Assembly (NCBI RefSeq): GCF_008312895.1
Contig: NZ_VSSP01000006.1
Span: forward strand, 177,562 to 241,561
Length of the DNA stretch: 64,000 nucleotides
Source: Luteimonas suaedae
Lineage (GTDB): Bacteria; Pseudomonadota; Gammaproteobacteria; Xanthomonadales; Xanthomonadaceae
Reading direction: 5' to 3'
The translations under genes were made by a program, and so were the position numbers. This document shows positions 27,093 through 35,803 of this stretch, piece by piece. The notes under the pieces were generated by a model. It had not been told where the DNA came from and did not search any database. It saw only the letters and a list, made by a program, of their open reading frames with translations. Each line of letters opens with the position of its first letter. Within the stretch, counting starts at the first letter, position 1.

Positions 27093-27276
27093 GGCCGATC
27101 ATAGAGCGTGTCGTGCGTCTTGAAGCGCTTCCCGTCCGTCCGGGCCGCTGCGGGCCTCGCTTCGCAGCGGCCCGGGTGCCGGACGAGACGCGCCACGGGA
27201 CAGGGCCCGCCCGGCACCGTGTCGGCCGCGGCCGCGAATCCGGTAGGCTTGGCGGCGGATCCCCGGACGTCATCGC

Positions 27277-28077
27277 ATGAGAATCGTCAGCTTCAACGCC
27301 AACGGCCTGCGCTCGGCCGCCAGCAAGGGCTTCTTCGACTGGTTCGCCGCACAGGACGCCGACGTGCTGTGCGTGCAGGAGACCAAGGCGCAGGAACACC
27401 AGCTTTCCGGCGAGGCGTTCCGCCCGCGCGGCTACAACGTGGTGTTCCGCGACGCGACCACCAAGAAGGGCTACAGCGGCGTGGCGATCTACAGCCGGCG
27501 CAAGCCGGACGAGATCCTGCCGGCGCTGGGCTGGGCGCCGTTCGACGACGAGGGCCGCTACCTGGAGGCGCGCTTCGGCAACCTGAGCGTGGTCTCGTTC
27601 TATATCCCCTCGGGCTCGTCGGGCGAGCTGCGGCAGGGCTTCAAGTTCCAGGTGATGGACTGGCTCAAGCCGATCCTCGACCAGTGGCTGGCCAGCGGCC
27701 GCGACTACGTGCTGTGCGGCGACTGGAACATCGTGCGCGCCCGCAACGACATCAAGAACTGGACCGGCAACCAGAAGAACTCCGGCTGCCTGCCGCCCGA
27801 GCGCGCCTGGCTCAACGGTATGATCGCCGACGCCTGCGGCGACGGCTCGCCGCAGCCGGCGCACGGCTGGATCGACAGCTTCCGCGCGCTCAAACCCGAG
27901 GCGGTGGAATACACCTGGTGGAGCCAGCGCGGCGCCGCGCGTGCCAACAACGTCGGGTGGCGCCTGGACTACCAGTTGGTCACGCCATCGCTGCGCGAGC
28001 GCCTGGTCGACTGCTCGATCCTGCGCGAGCCGCGCTTCTCCGACCACGCGCCGTACGTCGTGGACTATCGCGAATGA
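27277..28077 (+). CDS. Crc-like exodeoxyribonuclease III family protein with intact catalytic residues
   Basis: 266-aa endonuclease/exonuclease/phosphatase fold. The metal/catalytic residues of ExoIII are all present: N7, E35 (VQETK), D-x-N in CGDWNIV, D in RLDYQLVTPSL and D-H in FSDHAP. Overall wording is closer to Pseudomonas Crc than to E. coli Xth: GWRLDYQLVTPSLRE, GFKFQVMDWL, LPPERAWLN and FSDHAPYVVDY match Crc blocks that carry substitutions at those catalytic sites. The position beside pyrE is also that of crc. It is therefore probably an active AP-endonuclease/3' exonuclease of the clade from which Crc arose. The symbol xth/exoA would be usual; I leave it blank because of this ambiguity. 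Confidence 0.88.
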   Translation: MRIVSFNANGLRSAASKGFFDWFAAQDADVLCVQETKAQEHQLSGEAFRPRGYNVVFRDATTKKGYSGVAIYSRRKPDEILPALGWAPFDDEGRYLEARFGNLSVVSFYIPSGSSGELRQGFKFQVMDWLKPILDQWLASGRDYVLCGDWNIVRARNDIKNWTGNQKNSGCLPPERAWLNGMIADACGDGSPQPAHGWIDSFRALKPEAVEYTWWSQRGAARANNVGWRLDYQLVTPSLRERLVDCSILREPRFSDHAPYVVDYRE

Positions 28078-28156
28078 CCAACGGCGGCAGCGAGCGCATT
28101 CCGACGAATACAGGTCTGCGCGAGCGTCGGCCCCCGGCAGCGGGCCCGCGCCCTGC

Positions 28157-29494
28157 CTAGCGCGTAGCGTCGGTCTGCGCCGCGCGGCGAACGTCCTGTT
28201 CGGCGATCGACGCATCGACGAGGCCGGCCTTCATCATCCATGCGAACAGTGCCACGCCCGGCAGCGCGAGCACTGTGGTTAGCAGGTAGAAGTTGACGAA
28301 GCCCATCTGCTCGATAAGGCCACCAGCGGTGGTGCCGGTGACGAAACGGCCGACAATCGACGCCGCCGCCGATAGCAGCGCAAACTGGGTTGCGGTGAAC
28401 GACAGATTGCAAAGCGCCGAAAGGTAGGCCACGACGACCACGCCGCCGACGCCGCTGGCAAAATTCTCGAAGCCCATGGTGAACGCGAGCAGGGCATTGC
28501 TGTGGCCTACTTGCGCGAGCACCGCGAACGACAGGTTCGACACCGCCATCAGCACCAGGCTGAGGAATACCGATCGCTTCAGGCCGATGCGCGCATACAG
28601 GATGCCGCCGACGAAGATGCCGATCAGCATCGTCGCGAAGCCTACGCCGACGTCGTACGTGGCGATCTCGGTGTTGCTGAATCCGAGGTCGTTGAGAAGC
28701 AGGCGGAATGTCAGGTTGGCCAGCGTGTCGCCGATCTTGTGCAGCAACACGAACAACAGCACCAGCATCGCGCCATCGCGCCGGAAGAACTCGCCCAGCG
28801 GCCCGGCGACGGCAGCCCATGCGGCGGCCAGTCCGCGGTGTGGCGTAGGTTCGCGATGCCGTTCCGGCTCGCCCAGCCAGAAACCCACGAATACCGCCGG
28901 CAGCACGAACGCGGCGCAGATGAGGTAGGCCGCGCTCCAACCCAGCGGCGCAGCGACCAGCAATGCCAGCGCGCCAGCGCCGACCGCGCCCAGGCGCCAG
29001 CCGTACTGCGACATGCCAGAACCTACGCCCAGCTGCTGCGGCTTCAGCAGCTCGATGCGGTAGGCGTCGATGACGACATCGAAGGTGGCGCCGGCCACGC
29101 CCAGCGCGACTGCCGCGAATGCGACCCGCGTGAGGTCGGCCTTCGGATCGAGCAGGCCCAAGTGGATGGTCGCCGCCGCGACCAATGCCGCCGACAACCA
29201 CAGCCACGAGCGCCGCTGGCCGAAGCGACCCAGCAGCGGCAGGTGCATCCGATCCACCAGCGGGGCCCACAAGAACTTGATGTTGTAGACCAGGAACGCC
29301 AGCGCAAACGCGGTCACGCTCTTCTTGTCGATGCCATCCTGCGCCAGCCGCGTGGTCAGCGTGGCGCCGATCATCGCATAGGGAAATCCGGAGGAGATCC
29401 CCAGCAACAGGGCTCCCAGCGGCGCGCGTTCGAGATAGGGCCTGATCCAGGCGATTGGATCGCCGCTGTGCGCCGCAGGTGGGGGAGTCGTCAT
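28157..29494 (-). CDS. ampG: AmpG-type muropeptide MFS permease
   Basis: 445-aa inner-membrane carrier with 12 predicted helices. AmpG imports GlcNAc-anhydroMurNAc peptides for peptidoglycan recycling, which feeds AmpR-type beta-lactamase induction. The N-terminal block LLGISSGFPYAMIGATLTTR, the Asp-rich YNIKFLWAPLVDRM and the loop ATFDVVIDAYRIELL are AmpG hallmarks. The start at 29494 (MTTPPPAAHSG) precedes helix 1 by 25 residues. No ampD, nagZ or ampR gene is nearby. Confidence 0.92.
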   Translation of the reverse strand: MTTPPPAAHSGDPIAWIRPYLERAPLGALLLGISSGFPYAMIGATLTTRLAQDGIDKKSVTAFALAFLVYNIKFLWAPLVDRMHLPLLGRFGQRRSWLWLSAALVAAATIHLGLLDPKADLTRVAFAAVALGVAGATFDVVIDAYRIELLKPQQLGVGSGMSQYGWRLGAVGAGALALLVAAPLGWSAAYLICAAFVLPAVFVGFWLGEPERHREPTPHRGLAAAWAAVAGPLGEFFRRDGAMLVLLFVLLHKIGDTLANLTFRLLLNDLGFSNTEIATYDVGVGFATMLIGIFVGGILYARIGLKRSVFLSLVLMAVSNLSFAVLAQVGHSNALLAFTMGFENFASGVGGVVVVAYLSALCNLSFTATQFALLSAAASIVGRFVTGTTAGGLIEQMGFVNFYLLTTVLALPGVALFAWMMKAGLVDASIAEQDVRRAAQTDATR

Positions 29495-29720
29495 GCAGCT
29501 ATGCTAACCGAGCCGCCCGAGACTGCGGCGTCCGAAAAGCGCGGGCGGCATCCATGGCTCCATGGCCGCGCGATGCGCTCGTAGCAGAACACGCCTTGAT
29601 AATGTTATCGGCGGGAACGGCGTTGAGCGCCTCGCCTTGCCGGCAGTCCCGTCCCGGCCAGCCAGCCGGACTGGTTAGACTCGGTGGCCGCAGTCGCAGC
29701 GTCGAGCCACTCCGTTCAGC

Positions 29721-29849
29721 ATGACTTTCCCCAGCGAGGCGACCGTGCCCCCAATCTTGCCGTGGTTCGCCACACTGTGGCAGCGTATCTACAAGCCGGT
29801 CCGCGACACCGGCGCGGCCGCGGGGGAGCGGCGGGAGCAGCAGGCATGA
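29721..29849 (+). CDS. 42-aa ORF translationally coupled to the RHH-like gene
   Basis: An open frame of 42 codons starting MTFPSEATVPPILPWFATLW and ending in a basic stretch (RIYKPVRDTG...AGERREQQA). Its TGA overlaps the ATG of the next gene (ATGA), the arrangement of coupled operon genes. The Trp/aromatic-rich N-terminal half could be membrane-active or a short docking peptide. I do not recognise it. A leader-peptide function or chance are alternatives, but the exact ATGA overlap and amphipathic composition argue for a real gene. Confidence 0.5.
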   Translation: MTFPSEATVPPILPWFATLWQRIYKPVRDTGAAAGERREQQA

Positions 29850-30121
29850 CCGACATCGTGCTCAAGGACGTCGACGAGGTGCTCGCCGACCGCATCCGCC
29901 GGGTGGCCGAGCGCCATGGCTGGGAGATGGAGCGGGCGCTGCTGCACCTGCTCGAGCAGGGGCTGAACCTGTACGAGGGCGACGGTGCGCTCAGCTTCGA
30001 CAACACCGAGTCCGACGCGCTGCAGGCGGCGCTGGAAGCGCTGAAGTCGGTGCCGGACGACCCGGGATATGCGCTGATCGGGCGGGCCGGGTCGCAGTCC
30101 GGAACGCCGGAGCGGGAATAA
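29846..30121 (+). CDS. Small ribbon-helix-helix-like protein, possibly antitoxin-like
   Basis: 91 aa. Residues 1-45 (DIVLKDVDEVLADRIRRVAE, then RHGWEMERALLHLLEQGLNL) have the beta-helix-helix pattern of FitA/CopG-like RHH proteins. The C-terminal half is acidic. It follows a coupled 42-aa ORF (29721-29849). No PIN-domain toxin lies downstream, so a classical VapBC/FitAB unit is not present. A transcriptional or scaffold role is possible. Confidence 0.7.
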   Translation: MTDIVLKDVDEVLADRIRRVAERHGWEMERALLHLLEQGLNLYEGDGALSFDNTESDALQAALEALKSVPDDPGYALIGRAGSQSGTPERE

Positions 30122-30145
30122 CGCGCCGCGACGCCCTGGCACTTC

Positions 30146-30290
30146 GTAGGAGCGCGCCATGCGCGCGATGCCGCGGGCGTCTCCGGTCTCGGTTATCAGC
30201 GGTCCCGCCGCAAGCCGGAAAGCAGACCGGAGGACCAAGATCCACGGGCGGTGAAGCACCCGCGGCATCGCGCGCATGGCGCGCTCCTAC
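30146..30290. repeat. REP-like inverted pair, copy 2
   Basis: Arms at 30146-30177 and 30259-30290 are perfect or near-perfect inverted copies of the GTAGGAGCGCGCC family. The roughly 80-bp interior is unrelated to that of the units at 9757 and 58315, so only the arms are conserved. It fills the 328-bp gap between the RHH-like gene and the NYN gene; nothing else is seen there apart from a likely promoter before 30450. Confidence 0.85.
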
Positions 30291-30449
30291 GGTGGTTGCC
30301 GGACATGCGTCAGCGATGCGCTCGCGATTGATCAGGCGCCTCCCGTTTGTGCGGCATCGTCGCGCTCACTGCCAGCGAATGGGCGGGCGTCATGCGGCGC
30401 CGGTGGATGATGGGGTAGGCTGCCGGCAACGCATCCGGAACCCGAGACC

Positions 30450-31202
30450 ATGGCCGAAACCGAACTGCGCATCGCGCTGTTGATCGATGCCGACAATGCA
30501 CCGGCCGCCAGGATCGAGCCGATCCTGACCGAGCTGGCGCGGCACGGCGTGGCCAACGTGCGCCGCGCCTACGGCAACTGGAAGAACCCGCACCTCAAGG
30601 GCTGGGAAGAGACGCTGCACGCCTACGCGATCCGCCCGATCCAGCAGTTCGCCTACACCAGCGGCAAGAACGCTTCCGACATGGCGATGGTGATCGATGC
30701 CATGGACCTGCTGTACGCGCGCACCCTGGACGGGTTCGCGATCGTCTCCAGCGACGCCGACTTCACCCCGCTGGTGATGCGCCTGCGCAACGAGAACATG
30801 CGCGTGTTCGGCTTCGGCGAGGAGAAGACCCCGCTGCCTTTCGTCAAGGCCTGCTCGACCTTCCTGTACCTGGAGAAGCTGGGCGCGGCGGCGGACGAGG
30901 ACAAGTCGCCGGCGGTCCGGCCCAAGCGCAGCGCCGACCTGCGCGGCGACGCCACCCTGGTGCACCTGCTGCGCAACGCGGTCAGCGCCACCGCGAACGA
31001 CGACGGCTGGTCGCACCTGGGCGTCGTTGGCAGCCACATCCGCAACCAGACCTCGTTCGACGAACGCAACTACGGGTATCGCAACCTGAGTGCGTTGATC
31101 GAGGCCACCGGCCTGTTCGAGCTGCGCCGCGAGGGCCAGATGGTGGAGATTCGCGAGCGGCCGAAGCCGAAATCGCGCACGCGCAAGAAGGCGGCGAAAT
31201 AG
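30450..31202 (+). CDS. NYN-domain / OST-HTH (LOTUS) protein
   Basis: 250 aa. Residues 7-140 are a NYN (PIN-like) nuclease domain: ALLIDADNAPA, KNASDMAMVIDAMDLLY and FAIVSSDADFTPLVMRLR supply the acidic residues of the metal site. Residues 165-235 resemble an OST-HTH/LOTUS RNA-binding module (LVHLLRNAVSATANDDGWSH ... FDERNYGYRNLSALIEA). The last 20 residues are very basic (KPKSRTRKKAAK). This is the bacterial LabA/DUF88-type arrangement and suggests an RNA nuclease or RNA-binding regulator. Its target is unknown. It is a single-gene unit. Confidence 0.9.
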   Translation: MAETELRIALLIDADNAPAARIEPILTELARHGVANVRRAYGNWKNPHLKGWEETLHAYAIRPIQQFAYTSGKNASDMAMVIDAMDLLYARTLDGFAIVSSDADFTPLVMRLRNENMRVFGFGEEKTPLPFVKACSTFLYLEKLGAAADEDKSPAVRPKRSADLRGDATLVHLLRNAVSATANDDGWSHLGVVGSHIRNQTSFDERNYGYRNLSALIEATGLFELRREGQMVEIRERPKPKSRTRKKAAK

Positions 31203-31362
31203 CACCCGGCGCCGCGCCGCCGGGCGGCACAGCATGCTTCGTGTGACGGCCGTCATGGCAGGTAGATGCCACTGTCCCGCAGCGGCTGCGGCGAGCAGAT
31301 GCGCGTAGACTGCCCTATGGGCGGATGCGCGATGTACCGCCCGGACAGGGGGAACCGCAGCC

Positions 31363-32040
31363 ATGACACCGCAGCCGGTCGCGTTGAGTCCGGCGCTGGT
31401 CGTCGAGGACGATCAGGCGGCAGGTCGGCGCATGCGTGGCCTGCTGGCCGACCTAGCGGGGAGCGACGCCCGCATCGACGTGGCGCCGGACCTGGCCGCG
31501 GCGCGCGCGCTGCTCACCGGGAACGGGTACCCGCTGGCGCTGGTCGACGTCCAGCTGCCCGACGGCAACGGCATCGACCTCATCCGCTGGATCGGCAGGC
31601 ATGCCCCGCAGACCACGGCGGTGATCGTGTCGGCCTGGGCCGCGGAGGATACGATCCTGGCCGCGATCCGTGCCGGCGCCATTGGCTACCTGCTCAAGAG
31701 CAGCGACGACGAAGAGCTGCGCATGTCGCTGCGCAGCCTGCAGCGGGGAGGCGCCCCGATCGATCCGATGATCGCTCGGCGCATTCTCGAGGTGCTGTCC
31801 GCCGGCGACGCCTCCTCCGGCGCCGGCACGCAGCCGCCCACGGAGGCGCCGCTCTCCGGCCGCGAATCCGAGATCCTGCACCTGGTCGCCCGCGGCCTGA
31901 GCAATCGCGAGATCGCCGAACTGCTGGGCCTGTCGCGGCTGACCGTCGAGGGGCACACTAAAAGCATCTACCGCAAGCTGGCGGTGGGCTCGCGCACCGC
32001 GGCCGTGTTCGAGGCGCGCGCCATGGGCCTGCTGAACTGA
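31363..32040 (+). CDS. LuxR/NarL-family response regulator
   Basis: 225 aa. The receiver domain has the acidic pocket E15-D16-D17, phospho-acceptor Asp62 (LALVDVQLPDG), Ser90 and Lys112. The C-terminal LuxR helix-turn-helix is LSGRESEILHLVARGLSNRE ... LSRLTVEGHTKSIYRKL. It overlaps the sensor kinase gene by one base (TGATG), so the pair is coupled. The two downstream surface/toxin-like genes share a palindrome that would suit a dimeric LuxR-type binder; this link is an inference. Confidence 0.94.
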   Translation: MTPQPVALSPALVVEDDQAAGRRMRGLLADLAGSDARIDVAPDLAAARALLTGNGYPLALVDVQLPDGNGIDLIRWIGRHAPQTTAVIVSAWAAEDTILAAIRAGAIGYLLKSSDDEELRMSLRSLQRGGAPIDPMIARRILEVLSAGDASSGAGTQPPTEAPLSGRESEILHLVARGLSNREIAELLGLSRLTVEGHTKSIYRKLAVGSRTAAVFEARAMGLLN

Positions 32041-33887
32041 TGCGCACGCCCTGGCAGTGGTGGGCCTGGCTGTTGTGCCTGCAGATGCTGGCCTGCGGGA
32101 ACGTGCCCGCGGGCACGCCGGCCGCGCCGCCGGCGACGCGCACGCTGCTGCATGCCGAAGCCGCCCGCGGCGGCTGGAACGACGAGGCGCCTCCCGCGCA
32201 CGGTTGGGTGCCGGTGGAACTGATGGACGTCTGGACCGGGCGCTGGCCCGACCACGACGGCGTGGTCTGGTACCGCGTCCGCTGGCGCCAGGACGATGCG
32301 ACGCGGCCGGCGGGCCTGCTCGTCAACTATCTGTGCATGGCCGGTGCGGTGTACGTGAACGGCAGCCTGGTTGCGCGCGACCGGCAACTGGTGGAACCGC
32401 TGTCGCGCGCGTGGGTGGCGCCGAAGTACTTCTTGCTGTCGCCGCCGCTGCTGCGCGAGGGCGAGAACACGTTGCTGGTACGGGTCTCGGGGCTGGCGGC
32501 ATACCAGCCGGGTTTCGGCACAGTCACGGTGGGCGAACCGGCGGCGGTGCGGGCGGAATTCGAGCGCGAGCATTTCCGTCGCTTCGACATCAAGCTGGTC
32601 AACCTGGCGATGGCGGCGGTGCTGGGGGCGCTCTTCCTGCTGATCTGGCTGCTGCGTCGGCAGGACAGCGTGTTCGGCTGGTTCGCGCTGACCGAACTGA
32701 GCGGCTCGCTGTACGGCGCGAACTTCCTGGTGTCGGGTCCGTGGCCGTTCCCGACCACCGACGGCTGGCAGGCGTTCATCGCGGCGATGTACGTGTGCAC
32801 CGGCGCCTGCTACGCGATGTTCCTGCTTCGCTACAGCGAACGCCGGTTCCCGCGGCTGGAACGCGCGATGGGCGCGACCTGTGCCGCGGCGCTGCTCGCC
32901 GCACTGCTGGCGCCGGGCTGGATGGGGCCGGGGCGGACGCCCTGGATCATGGCCGGCGCGCTGTTCTTCTACGCCGCGATCGGCTTTTTCCTGGTCCGGG
33001 CCTGGCGCCTGCGGCGCGTCGACACCACGGTGCTGGCGTTGTGCGTCGTGGCCCCGGTGCTGGTCTCGTTCCACGACTTCGCGCTGTTCATGGGTTGGGT
33101 GCGCGGCGACACCTACCTGCTCGGGCTGACCTCGGTGTTCACCCTGGCCGGGATCGGTTTCGTGCTCGCCCATCGCTTCGTCGGCGCGATGCGGCGGGTC
33201 GAAGGTTTCAACGCCGAACTGGAAGGCAAGGTCCGGCAGGCCACCGGCGAGCTGGCCGAGTCGCTCAACCGTCAGCACGCGCTGGAGTTGGCCCACGGCC
33301 GTGCCGGCGAGCGCCTGCAACTGGTGCGCGACCTGCACGACGGCTTCGGCGGCACCCTGGTGGGCACGATCGCGCGGCTGCAACAGGCGCCGGCGGACAT
33401 GCCGCGCGAGGCCGTGGTCGACCTGCTGCGCGAAATGCGCGACGACCTGCGCCTGGTGATCGATAGCACCGCACGCGAGCACGACGACCTGGCGGCGCTG
33501 ATCGCGCCGCTGCGCCACCGCAACACCCGCCTGCTGGAGGCGGCCGACATCGACGCGCGCTGGCGCCTGCATGGACTGGACGGGGTGGAGCTCGGCAGCG
33601 CCCGCAGCCTCGACCTGTTGCGGTTGTTGCAGGAAGCGCTGACCAACGCGTTCCGGCACAGCCGTGCCCGCGGGGTGGACGTAACGGTCGAATGCGATGG
33701 CGGGCGGATCCGGCTGGAGGTGCGCGACGACGGCGCCGGCCTGGGATCCGCCGGTCCCGCTGCCGCGGAAGGGGGCGCCGGACTGGCCAGCATGCGGCAG
33801 CGTGCGATGCGCCTGGGTGGGCGGTTGCGGATCGATTCCGACCGCGACGGCACCACGGTGGGGCTGGAGTTTCCGCTCGCGGCCTGA
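32040..33887 (+). CDS. 7TMR-DISM-type sensor histidine kinase
   Basis: 615 aa. A signal peptide or first helix (WWAWLLCLQMLACG, a possible lipobox) leads to an extracellular beta-sandwich of about 170 residues resembling the 7TMR-DISM sensor domain (VWYRVRWRQDD; VNGSLVARDRQL). Seven hydrophobic helices span about residues 195-385. The HisKA_3 dimerisation helix carries His433 (VRDLHDGFGGTLVG), and the ATPase domain ends EAGLASMRQRA-like (GAGLASMRQRAMRLGGRL). Such kinases usually bind carbohydrates or other small ligands. The partner is the overlapping LuxR-type regulator. Confidence 0.92.
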   Translation: MRTPWQWWAWLLCLQMLACGNVPAGTPAAPPATRTLLHAEAARGGWNDEAPPAHGWVPVELMDVWTGRWPDHDGVVWYRVRWRQDDATRPAGLLVNYLCMAGAVYVNGSLVARDRQLVEPLSRAWVAPKYFLLSPPLLREGENTLLVRVSGLAAYQPGFGTVTVGEPAAVRAEFEREHFRRFDIKLVNLAMAAVLGALFLLIWLLRRQDSVFGWFALTELSGSLYGANFLVSGPWPFPTTDGWQAFIAAMYVCTGACYAMFLLRYSERRFPRLERAMGATCAAALLAALLAPGWMGPGRTPWIMAGALFFYAAIGFFLVRAWRLRRVDTTVLALCVVAPVLVSFHDFALFMGWVRGDTYLLGLTSVFTLAGIGFVLAHRFVGAMRRVEGFNAELEGKVRQATGELAESLNRQHALELAHGRAGERLQLVRDLHDGFGGTLVGTIARLQQAPADMPREAVVDLLREMRDDLRLVIDSTAREHDDLAALIAPLRHRNTRLLEAADIDARWRLHGLDGVELGSARSLDLLRLLQEALTNAFRHSRARGVDVTVECDGGRIRLEVRDDGAGLGSAGPAAAEGGAGLASMRQRAMRLGGRLRIDSDRDGTTVGLEFPLAA

Positions 33888-33896
33888 GCGGCCGGA

Positions 33897-33914
33897 TACC
33901 CGGTTTCGGGGATG
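33897..33914 (+). promoter_or_regulatory. Palindromic site before the adhesin gene
   Basis: TACCCGGTTTCGGGGATG, with half-sites CCCG and CGGG separated by 4 bp. It begins 10 bp after the kinase stop codon and ends 114 bp before the adhesin ATG. It matches the site at 35694-35711 in 17 of 18 bases. Binding by the adjacent LuxR-type regulator is a hypothesis. Confidence 0.6.
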
Positions 33915-34028
33915 TGCGGATGGCGACCGGCATCGCAGACTCCTGGCTTCGCCGCCGGGGACGGTCGATGCCGCGGCGCGCGCCGCCGCAAGGCCCTGGC
34001 GGCATTCCTCCAGCCAGGGAGTTGCCTC

Positions 34029-35678
34029 ATGTCCGACCCGATCCGTTCCTGCCGCCCGCTCGCGCTCGCCGCCGCCCTGGCGTTGGCGGCGGCCGCCCCC
34101 ACGCCGGCGTTGGCCGGCGCGACCTGCCAGTTGCTGGATCCGGCCGAGAACGGGATCGGCGACGGCGGGGCCGACGCGGGCGATGACGTGGCCGGCCAGG
34201 TCAACGCAATCGCCTGCGGGCGCGGCAGCCAGGCGGGCACCGCCGCCGCGGCGTTCGGTGGCAATGCCCAGGCGACAGGCTCCGGAGCGGTCGCGATCGG
34301 CTTTCAGGCGCAGGCGGGTGGGGGGGTGTTCGCGCTCGCGGCGGGCGCCCATGCCAACGCCTCCGGTAACTGGGCAATGGCACTGGGCGGCTCAGCCGGT
34401 GCCCACAACTCTGGGGCCACCGCGGTCGGCGGGTTCAGCGCCGCGCACGGGCTGTACGGCACCGCCGTTGGCTATTATGCGCGGTCGGAGGGCCACAACA
34501 GCGTCGCGCTGGGTGGATTCCTGGGCGATACACGGACCCAACACACAATCGGGCGCTACACCCGCACCTCCGCGGACCAGGCCAGCGCGCTCGGCTCGGC
34601 AGCCTTCGGCGGCGGCTACCGGGCCACCGCGCTGGGCACGGCCAGCCAGGCGCGCGGCGCGGGCAGCGTGGCGCTGGGCGCGTATTCGGCGGCGGACGAG
34701 GCGGACGTGGTGTCCGTGGGCCATGGTGCCGACGACCTGGACTTCCTGGGCAACGCCTACGGCAGCGAACTGAAGCGACGGATGGTCCACCTGGCCGACG
34801 GCATTGCCGCCAGCGACGCGGCGACGGTGGGCCAGCTGGGCGCCTTCGCCGCCGCGCTGGGCGGTGGCGCCGGCTTCGGCGGCGGGATGTTCACCGCGCC
34901 GAGCTACGACGTCCAGGGAACGACCTACGGCGACGTCGGGTCCGCGTTCGCCGCGGTCGATACCCGCCTGTCCGGCCTGCAGGGCCAGATCGATGCCATC
35001 GAATTCACGCCCGGGCCGCAAGGGCCCGAGGGTCCTGAAGGTCCGCAGGGCCCGGGTGGCTCTCAAGGACCGGAAGGTCCCCAGGGCCCGGGAGGCTCTC
35101 AAGGACCGGAAGGTCCGCAAGGCCCCCAGGGACCGTCCGGTCCCGGGAGCGAACTGTCCGCCGAGTACGACGATGCCGGGCGCGGGGTCATGACGCTGGC
35201 GGGCGGGCAGGGCACGCGCGTGGCCAACCTCGCCGATGCGGTGGCCGCCGGCGATGCCGTCAACAAGGGACAGATGGAGGCTGGCGACACCGCCGCATTG
35301 CAGTCCGCGCAGGCCTACGCCCGCTCCACTGCAGCCGGCGCGCTGCAGTCCGCCAATGTCCATACCGACACCCAGGTGGCGATGCTCAACGACCGGTTCG
35401 ACTCCCTGGCCGACGACGTCGATGCGCGCCTGCACGGCTTCGACCGGCGTCTGGACCGGGTCGGCGCAATGGGCGGTGCGATGTCGGCCGCGGCGATGAA
35501 CACCGCCGGGCTGCCGGGCCGCAACCGTCTCGGCGTGGGCGTGGGCTCGCAGGGCGGTGAGGCCGCATTCGCGATGGGCTACCAGCGGCTGGTCGGGCCG
35601 CGGATGAGCGTTTCGCTCTCGGCCGGCTTCGCCGGCAGCGAGAGCAACGTCGCGGCGGGCGCCGGTTTCAGCTGGTAG
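34029..35678 (+). CDS. Trimeric autotransporter adhesin (YadA-like) with a collagen-like stretch
   Basis: 549 aa. The signal peptide [20 protein letters not shown] leads to a YadA-type head built of about 14-residue repeats ([32 protein letters not shown]) over residues 60-240. A neck/stalk follows ([17 protein letters not shown]). Residues 329-374 are about 15 Gly-X-Y triplets ([16 protein letters not shown]). A coiled stalk ([20 protein letters not shown]) and a C-terminal YadA anchor ending in FSW form the outer-membrane barrel. The protein should be displayed as a trimer, and the Gly-X-Y part could form a collagen triple helix. It lies after a coupled sensor kinase and regulator. Confidence 0.93.
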   Translation: MSDPIRSCRPLALAAALALAAAAPTPALAGATCQLLDPAENGIGDGGADAGDDVAGQVNAIACGRGSQAGTAAAAFGGNAQATGSGAVAIGFQAQAGGGVFALAAGAHANASGNWAMALGGSAGAHNSGATAVGGFSAAHGLYGTAVGYYARSEGHNSVALGGFLGDTRTQHTIGRYTRTSADQASALGSAAFGGGYRATALGTASQARGAGSVALGAYSAADEADVVSVGHGADDLDFLGNAYGSELKRRMVHLADGIAASDAATVGQLGAFAAALGGGAGFGGGMFTAPSYDVQGTTYGDVGSAFAAVDTRLSGLQGQIDAIEFTPGPQGPEGPEGPQGPGGSQGPEGPQGPGGSQGPEGPQGPQGPSGPGSELSAEYDDAGRGVMTLAGGQGTRVANLADAVAAGDAVNKGQMEAGDTAALQSAQAYARSTAAGALQSANVHTDTQVAMLNDRFDSLADDVDARLHGFDRRLDRVGAMGGAMSAAAMNTAGLPGRNRLGVGVGSQGGEAAFAMGYQRLVGPRMSVSLSAGFAGSESNVAAGAGFSW

Positions 35679-35693
35679 GCGCCGTGGCGCGGC

Positions 35694-35711
35694 TACCCGT
35701 TTTCGGGGATG
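35694..35711 (+). promoter_or_regulatory. Palindromic site before the MACPF-like gene
   Basis: TACCCGTTTTCGGGGATG, differing from the site at 33897 in one base. It begins 16 bp after the adhesin stop codon and ends 92 bp before the next ATG. A -10-like AATACT lies 22 bp downstream of the motif. Confidence 0.6.
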
Positions 35712-35803
35712 GCCGGGAGAAACGCCGCCATGAATACTGCGTCGTGTCGCCGCTGCCTTCGACGGTGGAAAGCGACGCGGCTCAATCAGAAGGAAACTGA
35801 CAA

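Noticed and set aside
29846..30121. A complete VapBC/FitAB toxin-antitoxin module
   Set aside because: No PIN-domain gene follows; the downstream NYN gene is 328 bp away behind a REP pair and is a different architecture.
31333..31351. TACCGCCCGGACAGGGGGA upstream of the response regulator as a third copy of the TACCCG-N4-CGGGGA motif
   Set aside because: Spacing and the inner half-sites differ; the resemblance is no more than TACC and GGGGA.
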